64,000 nucleotides of DNA from Channallabes apus (lineage: Eukaryota > Chordata > Actinopteri > Siluriformes > Clariidae): assembly GCA_030522415.1 (NCBI GenBank), contig CM060112.1:2002001-2066000 (forward strand), in the 5' to 3' direction. Below, in pieces: positions 22,690 through 37,382 of this stretch (within the stretch, counting starts at the first letter, position 1; every line of letters begins with the position of its first letter). Made by a program: the position numbers and the translations under genes. The notes under the pieces are model-generated. The model saw only the letters and a program-made list of their open reading frames with translations. It ran no database searches and had not been told where the DNA came from.

Positions 22690-24270
22690 AGAATTTTTAA
22701 GACAAGAAATTTAATCACAAGTCCCGCCTTCACTTGAACACCAGTCATAATTGGTCAGCATTGGTCAGTCAGCATTGCCTGTATATTGTCCTTTACTATT
22801 GTTGTTGTTTTTCATATATTTACTTTTTATGTTGTGTAAGGTGTCCTTGAGTGTCATGAAAGGCGCCTACAAATAAAATCTATTATTATTATTATTATTA
22901 TTATTATAATTACTAATTCATTTATTTAATTGTACTTAATTAATTAATCATGTGAACATCCACATACATTAACCATACCTTATATTCAGTTTATTTTCTA
23001 TATTCACAAGTAAATGAATTAATGCACGAATTGCATTTTACATTAAAAAAAAAAAAACATTGTCACAAACATTGAGTCAAAATGACATAAATTTCAACAT
23101 ACCAAACTGGAAAGACACATAAAATGTCTTTGTACATACAAGCTATCAGGCTAACATTTTAATGACAATAAACATATAAAGTATTTCCTTTAGGTCTGGT
23201 TGTAGATTTAATTCACTAATCGTCTGTGATGATGAATCTAACATGACGATTCTTCATGTACATTTACGTTTGAGGAAGGACTGCATCATCTGCTTTACAT
23301 TTAATCTATAGGTATATGCACTTCTCTTTTTTACAGACTTCTCAACAAAAACAGGAATCTGATTATGCGAATCCACAAACCTGAGGAAGTGGTAAAGCTC
23401 ACTGAGGTCAACACAAACACTCGCCACATTTATGAAATTATCTCCGAACCACAATGGACTATATGATATGCTTGGGGTTTGTAAACTGTTAAAGTAGATC
23501 ATGTAGAGTAGTAGAGTAAACCTGTTCTGATTACACCCTGGGTGTGTAAGTGTGCAGTACAGACCACATTAATGCTCATTAGTTTCTAACACTTTTAGAG
23601 AAAAAAAAAAACGAGATGAGATTCAACTTTATTGTGTCTGTCCATGTTTGGTACAGGGCATCTAACCAGAAGTGTATTTGTTGCAGTGCAAAATAATTTG
23701 CATATGTAAACAGTAAACAGAGAAGAAGTTATATACAACGAGTGCAAATGATTATAGATGGATGCAGTGAAGGAAGATATTGTATACCATGGTTATGATG
23801 TCGTGGTTTGAGCAGGTTACATCTTATTGTTATGGAGAGTGCAATGAGTGAGGCTGTTATATACACGATATGTGCAACAGTTACGAATAGTAATTAATTA
23901 TACAGTAGTTATAAAAATGGCCAGATGTGTGGCATGTCTGCTCTTAACACTGTTTATTGGGGGATTACGGGACCCCAGTGTTCTGTGCAGCACCGGTTCT
24001 GTTAGATAAACAGTTTGTTGTAAAGTCCAAGTTATCGTTGAGTTGGAGTGTTTAGTGTGTAGCAACCTGCAAGAAACTGATCCCTCAGCATCTCTTTCTC
24101 TAAACTTCCTCTACCGGTCATCAACAGGCCCTTTACTATAAGGGAAGTGAAAATGGATCAGAGGTTAAAAAAAAAAGGGGTTAAGGCACGTTCCTGTGTT
24201 CTGACTGGAATGAGAAATATTCTGGTGATACACTGTGTTATAAATCCAACAGCTCATCAGTCAGAAGATC
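22690..24270. other. Intergenic DNA with probable LINE 3' UTR
   Basis: Holds a (TTA)n tract at 22883-22906 and an AT-rich stretch. From 23615 a segment starts GAGATTCAACTTTATTGTG, which resembles the reverse of a LINE 3' UTR, and runs to about 24130. No gene seen. Confidence 0.4.
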
Positions 24271-24545
24271 CAACTCAATTCAATTTTATTTGTATACCAC
24301 TTTTAACAATTGACATTGTCACAAAGCAGCTTTACACAATAAAAAAATTATATTAAAGTTTGTATGAAATATGAATGTGTATGAATCAAAATGATCAGAC
24401 TGTCCCGGATGATCAAGTCGAGGACGACGGTGACAGCGGCAAAGGAAAAACTCCCTGAGATGGTAACAGGAAGAAACATTGAGAGGAACCAGACTCAACC
24501 GGGAACCCATCCTCATCTGGGTGAAACAGATAGCACTGACTGAAG
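24270..24545 (-). mobile_element. 5'-truncated LINE 3' end (AATTG-tailed family)
   Basis: The plus strand starts CAATTCAATTTTATTTGTAT and continues through ACAAAGCAGCTTTACA to GAGAGGAACCAGACTCAACC and CCCATCCTCATCTGGGTGA. It matches the first part of the longer copy at 45541-46276, so it is a short minus-strand insertion of the same family. Confidence 0.7.
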
Positions 24546-24969
24546 CTTGTTAGTTTTATGTTAGTTTTATACCCAGAGTCAAGATCACAGATCTCAGCTG
24601 TGGAAGTAGAAAATGGAAGAAAACTGTAGAACTTTTACTCATTACAACGAACTCATTTCGTATTGGTTCTGCCCACTGTGATGATGGAAAAGAACTTTTA
24701 TATTTTACAGCCGATCAAAGGGAAAAGTGTGAGATTTTTCTGATATAGTATATTTGCAAACAAGAAGTTTATCTGATCTCTCTCTCTTGTTAAATGATTA
24801 ACACCTGGGCAAAGACCCAGATTACAAAATGTTTTTTTTTTGGAAGACCTCTTTATTATCAAATGACCTTTTAAAGAAACCTAAATAGAATCTATTACAC
24901 ATACATACAGTACATGCGCATAACACTGTGTTTAGTTAGAATATTTATGTCCAGATTTCTTTAGCCAAT

Positions 24970-25150
24970 TTATTTGGGCAACATGGTGGTGCAATGTTTT
25001 CATCTTCTCCCTGTGCTTGGTGGGTTTCCTCTGGGTACTTTGCTTTCCTTCCACAGTCCAAACACATGCAGAGCAGGCTTAATGAAGTTCCACCCTGTCC
25101 AGAGTGTCCAGGGATCGGCCCAATGAATCCTGCAACCCTGCACAGCAGGG
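24970..25150 (+). repeat. SINE fragment
   Basis: GGGCAACATGGTGGTGCAATG, then CTCCCTGTGCTTGGTGGGTTTCCTCTGGGTAC, match the fish SINE whose reverse copy lies at 60610-60850. Confidence 0.6.
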
Positions 25151-25156
25151 GTCTCA

Positions 25157-25860
25157 AACTGCTGTTTATGCAGAATTACGCGGTTGGAGAGCGAGCTAAC
25201 GTCCCAGGAAAGACTTTTCCATAAAGCCAAAAAGGACGCTGATGCTGCAGTCGAGGCAAGTTATGTGGTGAGTGAGTTGATCAATGAAGCAGGAAAGCCA
25301 TTCACTGAAGTGCAGTTTATAAAGGATTACATGTTGAAAGTCGCTAATATTCTATATCCAGAAAAGAAGAACTTTTTCAACCATCTCTCTCTATCGGCAA
25401 ACAACATAGCAGAGCGTATTAGTGAGTTATCAATGCGCATACTCTGTGGTGCTTGACGAAAGCACAGACGGTGTCCAGCTAGCCATTTTCATCAGGGGTA
25501 TTAATGACCAATTTGAAATAACGGAAGAGTTGCTGAGTTTGTGCCAGTGAACGGCCGCACATCAGCCACAGATATATTTAATCAGCTTTGAGACGCAATT
25601 GAGTGCGCTGGTTTGCCGTTGAACAGACTGGTAGGCATTACCACTGATGGTGTCCCGTCTATGACGGGCAAAAAAAAAAAAAAAACAGACTTGTACAAAA
25701 AAAGTTGTATGAAAATCCAGATCCAGCAGGAGTTCTGCACTGCTTTACACACCTAAAAGCATTTTGCAGTACTTTAATAAATGCAAGTTCAGGTGGAGGC
25801 TTAGTGATGCCTATCTTCAAGCTCTACTCAGGGTTTTAACTGTGACCTCCATTAGGGCAA
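25157..25860 (+). pseudogene. hAT-type transposase / GTF2IRD2-like relic
   Basis: Frames read ASYVVSELINEAGKPFTE and FIKDYMLKVANILYPEKKN, then VVLDESTDGVQLAIFIRGI, ITTDGVPSMTGK and GVLHCFTHLKAFCS. This is the order seen in the hAT-derived domain of GTF2IRD2/ZBED5-like proteins, where DEST and DGVPSM lie in the RNase-H-like core. Stops and an A-run (25669-25685) break it. A processed or transposon-derived pseudogene, not a working host gene. Confidence 0.65.
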
Positions 25861-28699
<2,839 letters not shown>

Positions 28700-28700
<1 letters not shown>

Positions 28701-29033
28701 TTCTTGTGCGTGTCTGCCAAGGTTAACCCCTAGAGGGCGCCATGCTGATGGGGTCCCTCACCTGAACCGAGGTTTGGCTATAAGAAGCCTGGAGTTTCAG
28801 TTTAGCTTACAGTCTGTTGTGATCCTGTTCTGTTCTTGTGTTTAACTGTTGATTTTGACATCTTGTTTTTGGTTCTGCTGTTTTGTTCTGTTGCCTTTTT
28901 TAGTGTTTGCCTCAGTTCTTGTTTTGGATTGTCTTAGAGTTTTGTGTTTGTTTGTTTGTGTTTTCTTCATTAATTAAACTTCTAAATCCTCCTGCGATTA
29001 TACCGTGCCTGCAAAACCATTACTTTCGTGACA
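28700..29033 (+). repeat. Dispersed GC-richer repeat with CTCF-like motif
   Basis: Shares CACCTGAACCGAGGT and an upstream CTAGAGGGC motif with the segment at 38873-39175, so both are probably copies of one transposable element. The right end has TTAATTAAACTTCTAAATCC and CGTGACAG. Class unknown. Confidence 0.5.
28727..28741 (+). promoter_or_regulatory. CTCF-consensus-like site in repeat
   Basis: CCCCTAGAGGGCGCC matches 14 of 15 positions of CCASYAGRKGGCRSY. Binding is unproven. Confidence 0.35.
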
Positions 29034-29058
29034 GTGTCTCATTCATGAATTATGCATA

Positions 29059-29132
<74 letters not shown>
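29059..29132. repeat. (CA)n microsatellite
   Basis: Uninterrupted ACACAC tract of some 70 bases. Confidence 0.95.
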
Positions 29133-29388
29133 CACAAAACATTTTAAAAGTTTTTATAGCAACATATCAACTGTAGGTGAGGCAGAGTAACTGTTACTGT
29201 ACAAAGAAATCACTAAATGCTCAGAAAAGTGTATTTATCAAATTGTGTTTAATTTTCCAACAAAAAAAAAACAGATTGGTTATGGCAGCTATAAACAACA
29301 GCTCTCGTTTAATCTGTTTTAAAGTTAATAACACCAAAAACACAGCTTGTCATATATACTGTGCAAAAAACTGTTAACTAAGAATGCA

Positions 29389-29395
<7 letters not shown>

Positions 29396-29442
<47 letters not shown>
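29396..29442. repeat. (TA)n tract at Tc1 insertion site
   Basis: TA dinucleotides directly abut the left end of the Tc1 element; Tc1 elements insert at TA. Confidence 0.95.
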
Positions 29443-29447
<5 letters not shown>

Positions 29448-31055
29448 GTGTGAAAAACTATTTGCCCCCTTCCTGATTTCTTATTCTTTTGCATGTTTGT
29501 CACACTTAAATGTTTCTGCTCATCAAAAACCTATTAGTCAAAGATAACATAATTGAACACATAATGCAGTTTTTAAATGAAGGTTTACGTTATTAAGGGA
29601 GAAAAAAACCTCCAAATCTACATGGCCCTGTGTGAAAAAGTGATTGCCCCCCCTGTTAAAAAATAACTTAACTGTGGTTTATCACACCTGAGTTCAATTT
29701 CTGTAGTCACCCCCAGGCCTGATTACTGCCACACCTGTTTCAATCAAGAAATCACTTAAATAGGAGCTACCTGACACAGAGAAGTAGACCAAAAGCACCT
29801 CAAAAGCTAGACATCATGCCAAGATCCAAAGAAATTCAGGAACAAATGAGAACAAAAGTAATTGAGATCTATCAGTCTGGTAAAGGTTATAAAGCCATTT
29901 CTAAAGCTTTGGGACTCCAGCGAACCACAGTGAGAGCCATTATCCACAAATGGCAAAAGCATGGAACAGTGGTGAACCTTCCCAGGAGTGGCCGGCCGAC
30001 CAAAATTACCCCAAGAGCGCAGAGACGACTCATCCGAGAGGCCACAAAAGACCCCAGGACAACATCTAAAGAACTGCAGGCCTCACTTGCCTCAATTAAG
30101 GTCAGTGTTCACGACTCCTCCATAAGAAAGAGACTGGGCAAAAACGGCCTGCATGGCAGATTTCCAAGGCGCAAACCACTTTTAAGCAAAAAGAACATTA
30201 AGGCTCGTCTCAATTTTGCTAAAAAACATCTCAATGATTGCCAAGACTTTTGGGAAAATACCTTGTGGACCGACGAGACAAAAGTTGAACTTTTTGGAAG
30301 GTGCGTGTCCCGTTACATCTGGCGTAAAAGTAACACAGCATTTCAGAAAAAGAACATCATACCAACAGTAAAATATGGTGGTGGTAGTGTGATGGTCTGG
30401 GGTTGTTTTGCTGCTTCAGGACCTGGAAGGCTTGCTGTGATAGATGGAACCATGAATTCTACTGTCTACCAAAAAATCCTGAAGGAGAATGTCCGGCCAT
30501 CTGTTCGTCAACTCAAGCTGAAGCGATCTTGGGTGCTGCAGCAGGACAATGACCCAAAACACACCAGCAAATCCACCTCTGAATGGCTGAAGAAAAACAA
30601 AATGAAGACTTTGAAGTGGCCTAGTCAAAGTCCTGACCTGAATCCTATTGAGATGTTGTGGCATGACCTTAAAAAGGCGGTTCATGCTAGAAAACCCTTA
30701 AATAAAGCTGAATTACAACAATTCTGCAAAGATGAGTGGGCCAAAATTCCTCCAGAGCGCTGTAAAAGACTCGTTGCAAGTTATCGCAAACGCTTGATTG
30801 CAGTTATTGCTGCTAAGGGTGGCCCAACCAGTTATTAGGTTCAGGGGGCAATTACTTTTTCACACAGGGCGATGTAGGTTTGGATTTTTTTTCTCCCTAA
30901 ATAATAAAACCCCTCATTTAAAAACTGCATTTTGTGTTTACTTGTGTTATTTTTGACTAATAGTTAAATGTGTTTGATGATCAGAAACATTTTGTGTGAC
31001 AAACATGCAAAAGAATAAGAAATCAGGAGGGGGCAAATAGTTTTTCACACCACTG
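29443..31055 (+). mobile_element. Complete Tc1-like transposon with IR/DR ends
   Basis: Total 1613 bases, flanked by TA. The right end reads CAGTGGTGTGAAAAACTATT inward; the left has TAGTGG (one change). Each roughly 205-base inverted repeat holds two direct repeats, an outer GTGTGAAAAACTATTTGCCC and an inner GTGTGAAAAAGTGATTGCCC, the IR/DR layout of Sleeping Beauty-type elements. The two inverted repeats differ at roughly a tenth of positions, so the copy is not brand new. It carries an open transposase gene. Confidence 0.95.
29816..30838 (+). CDS. Tc1-like transposase, intact, 340 aa
   Basis: A DD34E cut-and-paste transposase that binds the element's ends and moves it to TA sites in the nucleus. 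It starts MPRSKEIQEQ, with a paired-like helix-turn-helix (about 1-110) and the GRPT motif at 59-62. The catalytic core has WTDE (Asp153), QQDNDPKHTS (Asp244) and SPDLNPIE (Glu279), exactly 34 residues apart. It ends AAKGGPTSY. Length and catalytic positions equal those of Sleeping Beauty. No stop or frameshift is present, unlike every other transposase here. Whether it is transcribed or active cannot be told from sequence. Confidence 0.95.
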   Translation: MPRSKEIQEQMRTKVIEIYQSGKGYKAISKALGLQRTTVRAIIHKWQKHGTVVNLPRSGRPTKITPRAQRRLIREATKDPRTTSKELQASLASIKVSVHDSSIRKRLGKNGLHGRFPRRKPLLSKKNIKARLNFAKKHLNDCQDFWENTLWTDETKVELFGRCVSRYIWRKSNTAFQKKNIIPTVKYGGGSVMVWGCFAASGPGRLAVIDGTMNSTVYQKILKENVRPSVRQLKLKRSWVLQQDNDPKHTSKSTSEWLKKNKMKTLKWPSQSPDLNPIEMLWHDLKKAVHARKPLNKAELQQFCKDEWAKIPPERCKRLVASYRKRLIAVIAAKGGPTSY

Positions 31056-31078
31056 TATATATATGAAAGGTCATATAT

Positions 31079-31288
31079 GGTACTCACTTTTGTTGCCAGC
31101 CGTTCAGACATTAATGGCTGTGTGTTGAGTTATTTTGAGGGGACATCAACTTTACACCATTATACAAGCTGTACACTGATTACTTTACATTCTGTCAGAG
31201 TTTAATATCTTTAGCATTGTCCCTTGAAAAGATATAATAAAATATTTACAAAAATATGAGGGGTATACTCACTTTTGTGAGATACTGT
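31079..31288. mobile_element. Solo right end of another Tc1-like family
   Basis: TACTCACTTTTGTTGCCAGC near the start and ATACTCACTTTTGTGAGATA at the end form the inner and outer direct repeats of a known fish Tc1 terminus. The text between (TGTGTTGAGTTATTTTGAGG) is also typical. No transposase is attached. Confidence 0.75.
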
Positions 31289-33224
31289 GTGTATATATAT
31301 ATATGGTTTTTAAGCTTTTACCAAAAGCACCAATACTCTGTTTTTGGCTCCTAGACAAATTTGGGAGGTAAAATTTTGTCTCAAGTAGAAATGTTTGCTG
31401 TCTAGCTATCAAATACAGGATGTGTCTACTTTTCTCACCACTAATTAATATAGCAAGATGAATAAGTCTGCAGAATGTATTTGGAGAGACAAGCTGTGGT
31501 ACAAATTGGCCACTCAGGGGAGCTGTTAAAGGTATCATTATTATAATACTATCCTGTTGTACTGTACTTAACGGATACTATTATATACAGTAGATTATAA
31601 ACTTACAAACCATATAAATTAGAAGTCCCATACTTCATGTAAGAATAATATTTTCATCACAGGCTAGAACAGAATGGGTGGAGTCTCAGTTCCAACGGTT
31701 TCATCTTTGCAATCCCTGGACAATTCTGCCTGTTGTTAAAAAGGCATCTAAGATTCTTGTCTTTCCTATGAAAGGTCATTATTTCACAGTAAATAATGCT
31801 GTAATACTAAACTACTGAGGCTAGCTGAAAAACCATTCTGACGTCTGCATGGGGACTTTCTCTATGTCTAGGATTTCCCAATAAAGAATGAGATTAATTT
31901 TTCCACTGCACGAATATAAAAGGTGGACACTTTGATTATATCAGATTAGTCCTGTTAAGCCAACACCTGCTTTTGTACATTACAGAATATTCATCATTTG
32001 AATCTGTGAAGGGTCTACTTTTATTTACAGTGTGTACACACAATATCAACAAAACATTGTGCTTTTGTAAAATCAAGATATTAGTTACAGTGGAAGGAGT
32101 TTCGCTTTTCCTCAGTTTAGCTTTTTCCTACAGAGAACGGGTGTGTTTCAAAGAGTGAATTAAGTTGTGTATATAATCCTTATTCTAACATAATATATAA
32201 CAGATAATATAAAACTGATATGAATTTTTTCCCCTTGTTTTGGCTAGCTTTTGCCAGCTTATATATAACATGGTCTTTCAGTGTCACTTGCACGGTTTGC
32301 TAATCATGATAACATACAGTACTCTCTTATGTACAGCAGCTTAGCAACAACGTGACTAAACTAATGCCTTCTGAAGTTACAGATGTTCATGAATATCAGC
32401 TGTGGTGTTAATGTTCTAATACCCTGTTTTGGTTCGCTTTAGCTTACGGTAGCTATTTGGTTCAGTTCTCGGTTAGCTTATGACACTTCTATCTATATTG
32501 TTATTAAGCACAAACAATTTAGCTCCCGCGCGCTAAAATCCTGCTGTATGTAGCAAATGTTTGCGAAATTCAGATATAAAAAAAAGTATGTAAAATTTTA
32601 AGTTGTATGACATTACAATAGTTTGTGTTGTCTTTATGATTATTAGTGACTGATGATGATATTATACAGCAGTATATTTTATTGTGTTATCATGCTCGTT
32701 TTTTAATTAAAATTTTTATAAACAGTTGTGACAGTAAAAATGATCAGCTACATGTTTAATAGAAAGCAAATGCAAACAAGCAGGCAAGATACAGACGGCC
32801 CTTCACTGTTTCATGGGAAACACAGACTGATGATGTCACTCTGAGATTCCTGCCCCCATGGGAACCTGGACAACAACTGGGGTCTGGATTCGGGATAAGT
32901 ATCTATCTGCACCTGTGACTGTGTACAACCAGCACATGGACTGGCTGTAATTCAAAACATAAAGTAAAAGTAAAGAATAGGGTAAAAGAATAAAGCGTTC
33001 CGGGAGTGAGCAGCAAACCTGAGCTCCTACTCGGTTCACTCCTACTCACGCACAGTGCACACACTGGGGGAGGAGGGGCAACTCTTAAAAGGGCAACATA
33101 CATACAGTACATAATGTGGTATACAACATAGTACTGGCCATTACAATGTCCAGGGGTTTGCTTCATAAGAATTTGATGGCATTTCATTCTTGTGAATTTA
33201 GCACGTTTCTTCTCACGGCCACCA
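31289..33224. other. Intergenic DNA, no recognised feature
   Basis: AT-rich. The longest frames show no family motif. Confidence 0.55.
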
Positions 33225-33342
33225 TACTTAAGTAAACATAAAATTCTAGTCTTTAAAAACTACTTTAAAAAGTAGAAGTGCACAAAAAAAAAACCTACTC
33301 AATTACAGTAACACGAGTAAATGTAATGCGTTACCTCTGCAT
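33225..33342 (-). repeat. Fragment of Tol2-like hAT end
   Basis: AAAACTACTTTAAAAAGTAG, ACCTACTCAATTACAGTAAC, then GAGTAAATGTAATGCGTTACCTCTG reverse-complement the left end of the element at 17524. Solo end only. Confidence 0.65.
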
Positions 33343-33480
33343 GCTTCTTACATATTATTATAACCCAGTTTCTGCTGAATACAGTGTGATCAGACTTTAG
33401 CCAAATAAATTATTGTTACGGTTTTTTTTTTTTAAGTGTTAACAGGTTGCATACATGTAACTTACTTAGGACTAATCCGC

Positions 33481-36201
33481 CTATGGATACTTGACAAAGC
33501 CAGGGAGGTTTATTACAATTACACTGGATATCCAGCTCTGGTACTGAGACACCAGTGTGTACACACCAGGCGAATTGCGTTCAGCACATCCAACCCCCCA
33601 GCTCGTGATTCCAGCCTGAACCCAGATCGCAACTTCCTTGGTCACCATCGGACCTCCAGAGTCTCCCTTTCAGGAAATAGAGAAAATGACAATAGTTACA
33701 TACAATTCTGATACAAGCACTTTGCATCTTATGAGGACTGAGGAATCTACTGTAGGTGTACAGTACCTGGCATGTGTCTTTGCCTCCTTCTAGAAATCCA
33801 GCACAAATCATGTTGTTGGTAATGACTCCAGGTCCAAGAAGGCTATCACACTTAGTTCTGTTAATGATAGGAACCTGTGCATCCTGCAGTACACGAGGAG
33901 AAGGCAGCTCCACTACGCACATACACGGACGTTCATTAAGTTTTTCATCAAGTATGTCCCAGCATGCTACAGTATAACACCTAAATTAGTATCTGTCTCT
34001 TTATTTCATTTTTTCTGCTCTAACTAGACTTATTAGAATCTTAAAGTTTAAACTCTAATGATTTGTTCTTTCTCTGTGTTGAGCTGTACAGTATGTGTAC
34101 TGCGGCTGCCGGATCCTGACACTATTCTCTTGCTGTGTCTCCGTTTTTATCCTACGCCTGTTAGAACCCTTGTGTGTCTACATTTTTTTTTTGCTGTTGT
34201 GGATATTTCTACACACACAACATCAAGGATGTTACCCTAACAAATAATTCATGCCCAAGTCTTAGTCTTGCATCAGTAGATCATCAACGTTATTACTGTA
34301 GATTTGTACCTTAAATTAAAACCTCAAATCCTAAAGGTTTTCCTGTGCTCAGATATATAATCTGTTGACACCCAAAAGACGATGGTTGCATTTTTAAATC
34401 TGGTTCCTCTCCAGGGTTCTTCCTAATCAATTTTTTTTCTCTCCTGTCAGTCACAATTGGCTTGTTTATTATCACACTATAAATGCAAGTCTCTGTCTAG
34501 ATTTCTGATAAACACCACACCAGTAGACAAACAAGGTTTATACTCAGCATGCATGGTCTGTATTTGCACCTGATATTAGCCTGGTAAATTATTAATAAGT
34601 TCTCCCTGGAGATACACCCTTAATTCTAAACCATGCTGTTAAGTGGACGTGAATTCTAATTACCTCCAGAAGCAATGTTCCCCCAGCCTGTGATCCAGCA
34701 CATGGTACTGGCAGCAAAACTACTTCCTTTAGCAGCCAGGCACACGGGATTTATGTAGTTTGTGAAGGTCACAGAGGAGCTCAGGCGAAGCAGGGTGATA
34801 TCATTATCTAAGGTGATGCTGTTGAACTTGGGGTGGATGATCATCCTAATGATCTTTCTGGTGATTTGATTGGGATTCACTCCCGTCTGATTCTGCTTCC
34901 CCAAATACACTACTATGTCAGATAGTCTGGAAATGCTGGACAAAAACTAAAAGTGATCAGTTACCTATTCATCTAGCTTGTGGTAACGTATCTAAATTTG
35001 TGTGATGTTTACCTGCTAAAGCAGTGTGCAGCGGTCATAACCCAGTCCTTGTTAATGAGGGATCCTCCACAGAAATGCCCACTGTACAAAGGGCTATGTA
35101 GACTGACCTGCCATGGCCACGCCCCTGGGATGGCATTTTGTCCACCCACGATACGGTTGTTTAGAGGTGCATGACCGCATACTGAGAAAACAGAGGAATC
35201 TTTTAATTGAATATTTTTCAGGAACATATTTCATGAAGACAACAAAGACCAAGAGATGTACTTACTGCGTAGCTGACCAAGAGAAACTGAGATGAAAGAG
35301 AGAAAAGAGTAAGAATGTAACAGCATATTATTTATGGATTAAAGGATGTAGGTGACCCACTTCCCACTGGCACATGACACACTGTTCAACTGTCTACAAC
35401 TAATCCATTCTGCCTGAACTTTAAATTTCAACATTGGCTGTCACGAAGACCTTCCCAGGAAATGTTCCTGCAAAGAACTTCATTTAGTCACTAGCCTCAG
35501 AAATCACCAATTAACAACCAGCACCTCAGATTAGAGGCGTTATGAAGCTTCACAGAGCAGAAGTAGCAGATAAACATCTCAATATCAACTGTTCAAAGGA
35601 GATTATTGTGGATTTTGGATAATAAACGCCTTCAGTGTTGTTGTACAGTGTAGAAATAAATGAAAATGAAAACAACCACACAGTTAGAAAGTGATCCCAA
35701 GATAAGTGAAGTTACAGTATATGGTGTTTTTCCTTGCTTTTCTTTTTAATGGTTTATTACTAAAGTGGTTAAAGCTTTCTGAGGATCTTTTAGATTTTTC
35801 CTCTTCAGATATATTTTTACTATTGGAAGTCAGGCTCTTCCAGGAAAGACACACGCCAGCTTCAGAGAAAACGCCTAAATAGTCTAGACTGTCCTGTAGC
35901 TAAATAGGTGAACAAATCCCTCCCTGACGCTATGCTTCATGCTCATGACATGACATAAGGAGAGAGTGTGTAAGAACCAAATATAAAATATTATTGTTTT
36001 TCAACTTTATCATCAAATGCTTATTATACTTTTGTCATTTATTAAACTAAAATAAAACATTTCAACAACGAGTATTTAGCTTCACTTGACATCTTAGGCA
36101 TTGTACTAGTACTGATAAATTAATATAATTATTGATATTACAGTTATCTTACCTTTAACAATTAAAAGAAGTGCCAAAACCACACACCCCGGCTTCAGCA
36201 T
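33481..36201 (-). CDS. Trypsin-like secreted serine protease (S1A, PRSS27/prostasin-like), gene 1
   Basis: Six exons on the minus strand: 36153-36201, 35266-35286, 35013-35181, 34664-34935, 33767-33912 and 33481-33666. Phases agree and give 280 residues. Exon 1 is a signal peptide ([17 protein letters not shown]). A short propeptide with Cys (ICGHAPLNN) precedes the activation site R/IVGG. The triad is complete: His in MTAAHCF, Asp in LDNDITLL, Ser in GDSGGP. KDTCQGDSGGP supplies Asp189, and SWG and SPGVY supply open-pocket glycines, so cleavage after Lys/Arg is expected. Possible N-glycosylation at NQT and NRT. The propeptide Cys suggests a two-chain enzyme as in the tryptase/prostasin group. 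The C-terminus ends LPGFVKYP without a membrane or GPI tail, so it should be soluble. The exact orthologue is not resolved. Confidence 0.92.
35287..36152. other. First intron of serine protease gene 1
   Basis: Intron between the signal-peptide exon and the 21-base exon 2. No repeat family recognised. Confidence 0.6.
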
Positions 36202-37182
36202 GTCCTCACCTTTTGTGTTTCTTCTTTTTATCCTGCACTCTTTTATATTCTCTCCAGTCATTGTGGTCTCTGGTTCCATTGGAAATTTAGATGGACGTAG
36301 ACTTCAGCAGGAGGGATATACTGGATGTGCATATACAATAGCACATGATGCACAGCTCGGATACTACAAAAATAACAGTGTAACTGAGCTGAACTATCCT
36401 GAGCCAAGTACTGTAAATGTCAGTACAATTCTGTAGACTCAAATAAATTTTTTTTTTTAAAAACTTCAGACATGCCTTGCAAGTTGAACTTTAGAGACCA
36501 TGACTTGACTAAGACTTTACATGTCATTTTTAAACAGGGAATATTTTGTTTTTGTTTGTTTGTTTATTCAATGCAATGAATGTCTTTTTTGTACTTTTAT
36601 ACTTAATGTGAGAGCGCTCAATTAAAGGAATGTGCGCTTTCTGTCTTTCTCGCTCTCTTTCATTAGTGTCTTTAGGAGGCATAGGCTGGGTCTTTGCCCG
36701 TTATTTTTTCTGTCTGTCTGTGTGTCTTTTTTCTTTCTTTCTTTCTCTTTTCTAGTCTTCAGGACCCTTGAATAGACACGCTGGCAGGTGTGGCATGTCC
36801 ACACTGATTGCAGCGTTGCCTGGCAACCATGCATATAACTGGCCGCGCCTCTGCCTGTTCAGAACTCCGCGGGGTAGCAGGCTGCCTATCTGCCTGTTCC
36901 AAACAGTGCAGAGCATTTTCATGCGGTTCTGCCCTTTGTGAGACCCGCGTTGTTACAGTGCTTTAGACAAGTGGAAGAAACTCCTGTCACAGCTACATAG
37001 GTGAGCTGACAAACCAGGAATGTCTTTTCCAAGCTGATGGGTGTATTGATGACAGGAACAAATATGTATCTTCCTGAGATATATAAAACCCTATATCACA
37101 AAGAGAAGTGAACTTTCTGCTCACACGCGATGTCTTGAAATGAGATGAAGAGTGTTCATTCCATCAACGCTGTGAAAAAATA
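36202..37182. other. Upstream of serine protease gene 1
   Basis: Open frame 36200-36436 (plus) overlaps the gene's antisense strand and is not supported. A GC-richer stretch at 36770-36960 is unassigned. Confidence 0.4.
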
Positions 37183-37382
37183 GGGCCAGGGGTAGCTCAG
37201 TGGTTAAGGCATTGGACTACGGTTCGGAAGATCCCAGATTCAAACCCCACAACCGCTAAGTTGCCACTGTTGTGCCCTTGAGCAAGGCCCTTAACCCTAA
37301 AAAAAACTGCTCAGATGGATAATGAGATAAAAATGTAAGTCGCTCTGGATAAGACCGTCTGCCAAATGACTAAATGTAAAAA
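37183..37382 (+). repeat. tRNA-derived SINE with L2-type tail
   Basis: GGTAGCTCAGTGGTTAAGG is a clear box A, and GGTTCGGAAGATCCCAGATTC covers the box B region of a tRNA-like head. The 3' part GTAAGTCGCTCTGGATAAG... is shared with the L2-type LINEs at 38580 and 57905, which would explain how it is copied. Confidence 0.85.

Noticed and set aside
36200..36436. Plus-strand 78-residue frame with signal-like N-terminus
   Set aside because: It begins on the antisense of protease gene 1 exon 1, contains no family motif and has no splice support.
37191..37262. A tRNA gene
   Set aside because: Box A and B are present, but the acceptor stem does not close and the L2-type tail shows it to be a SINE.
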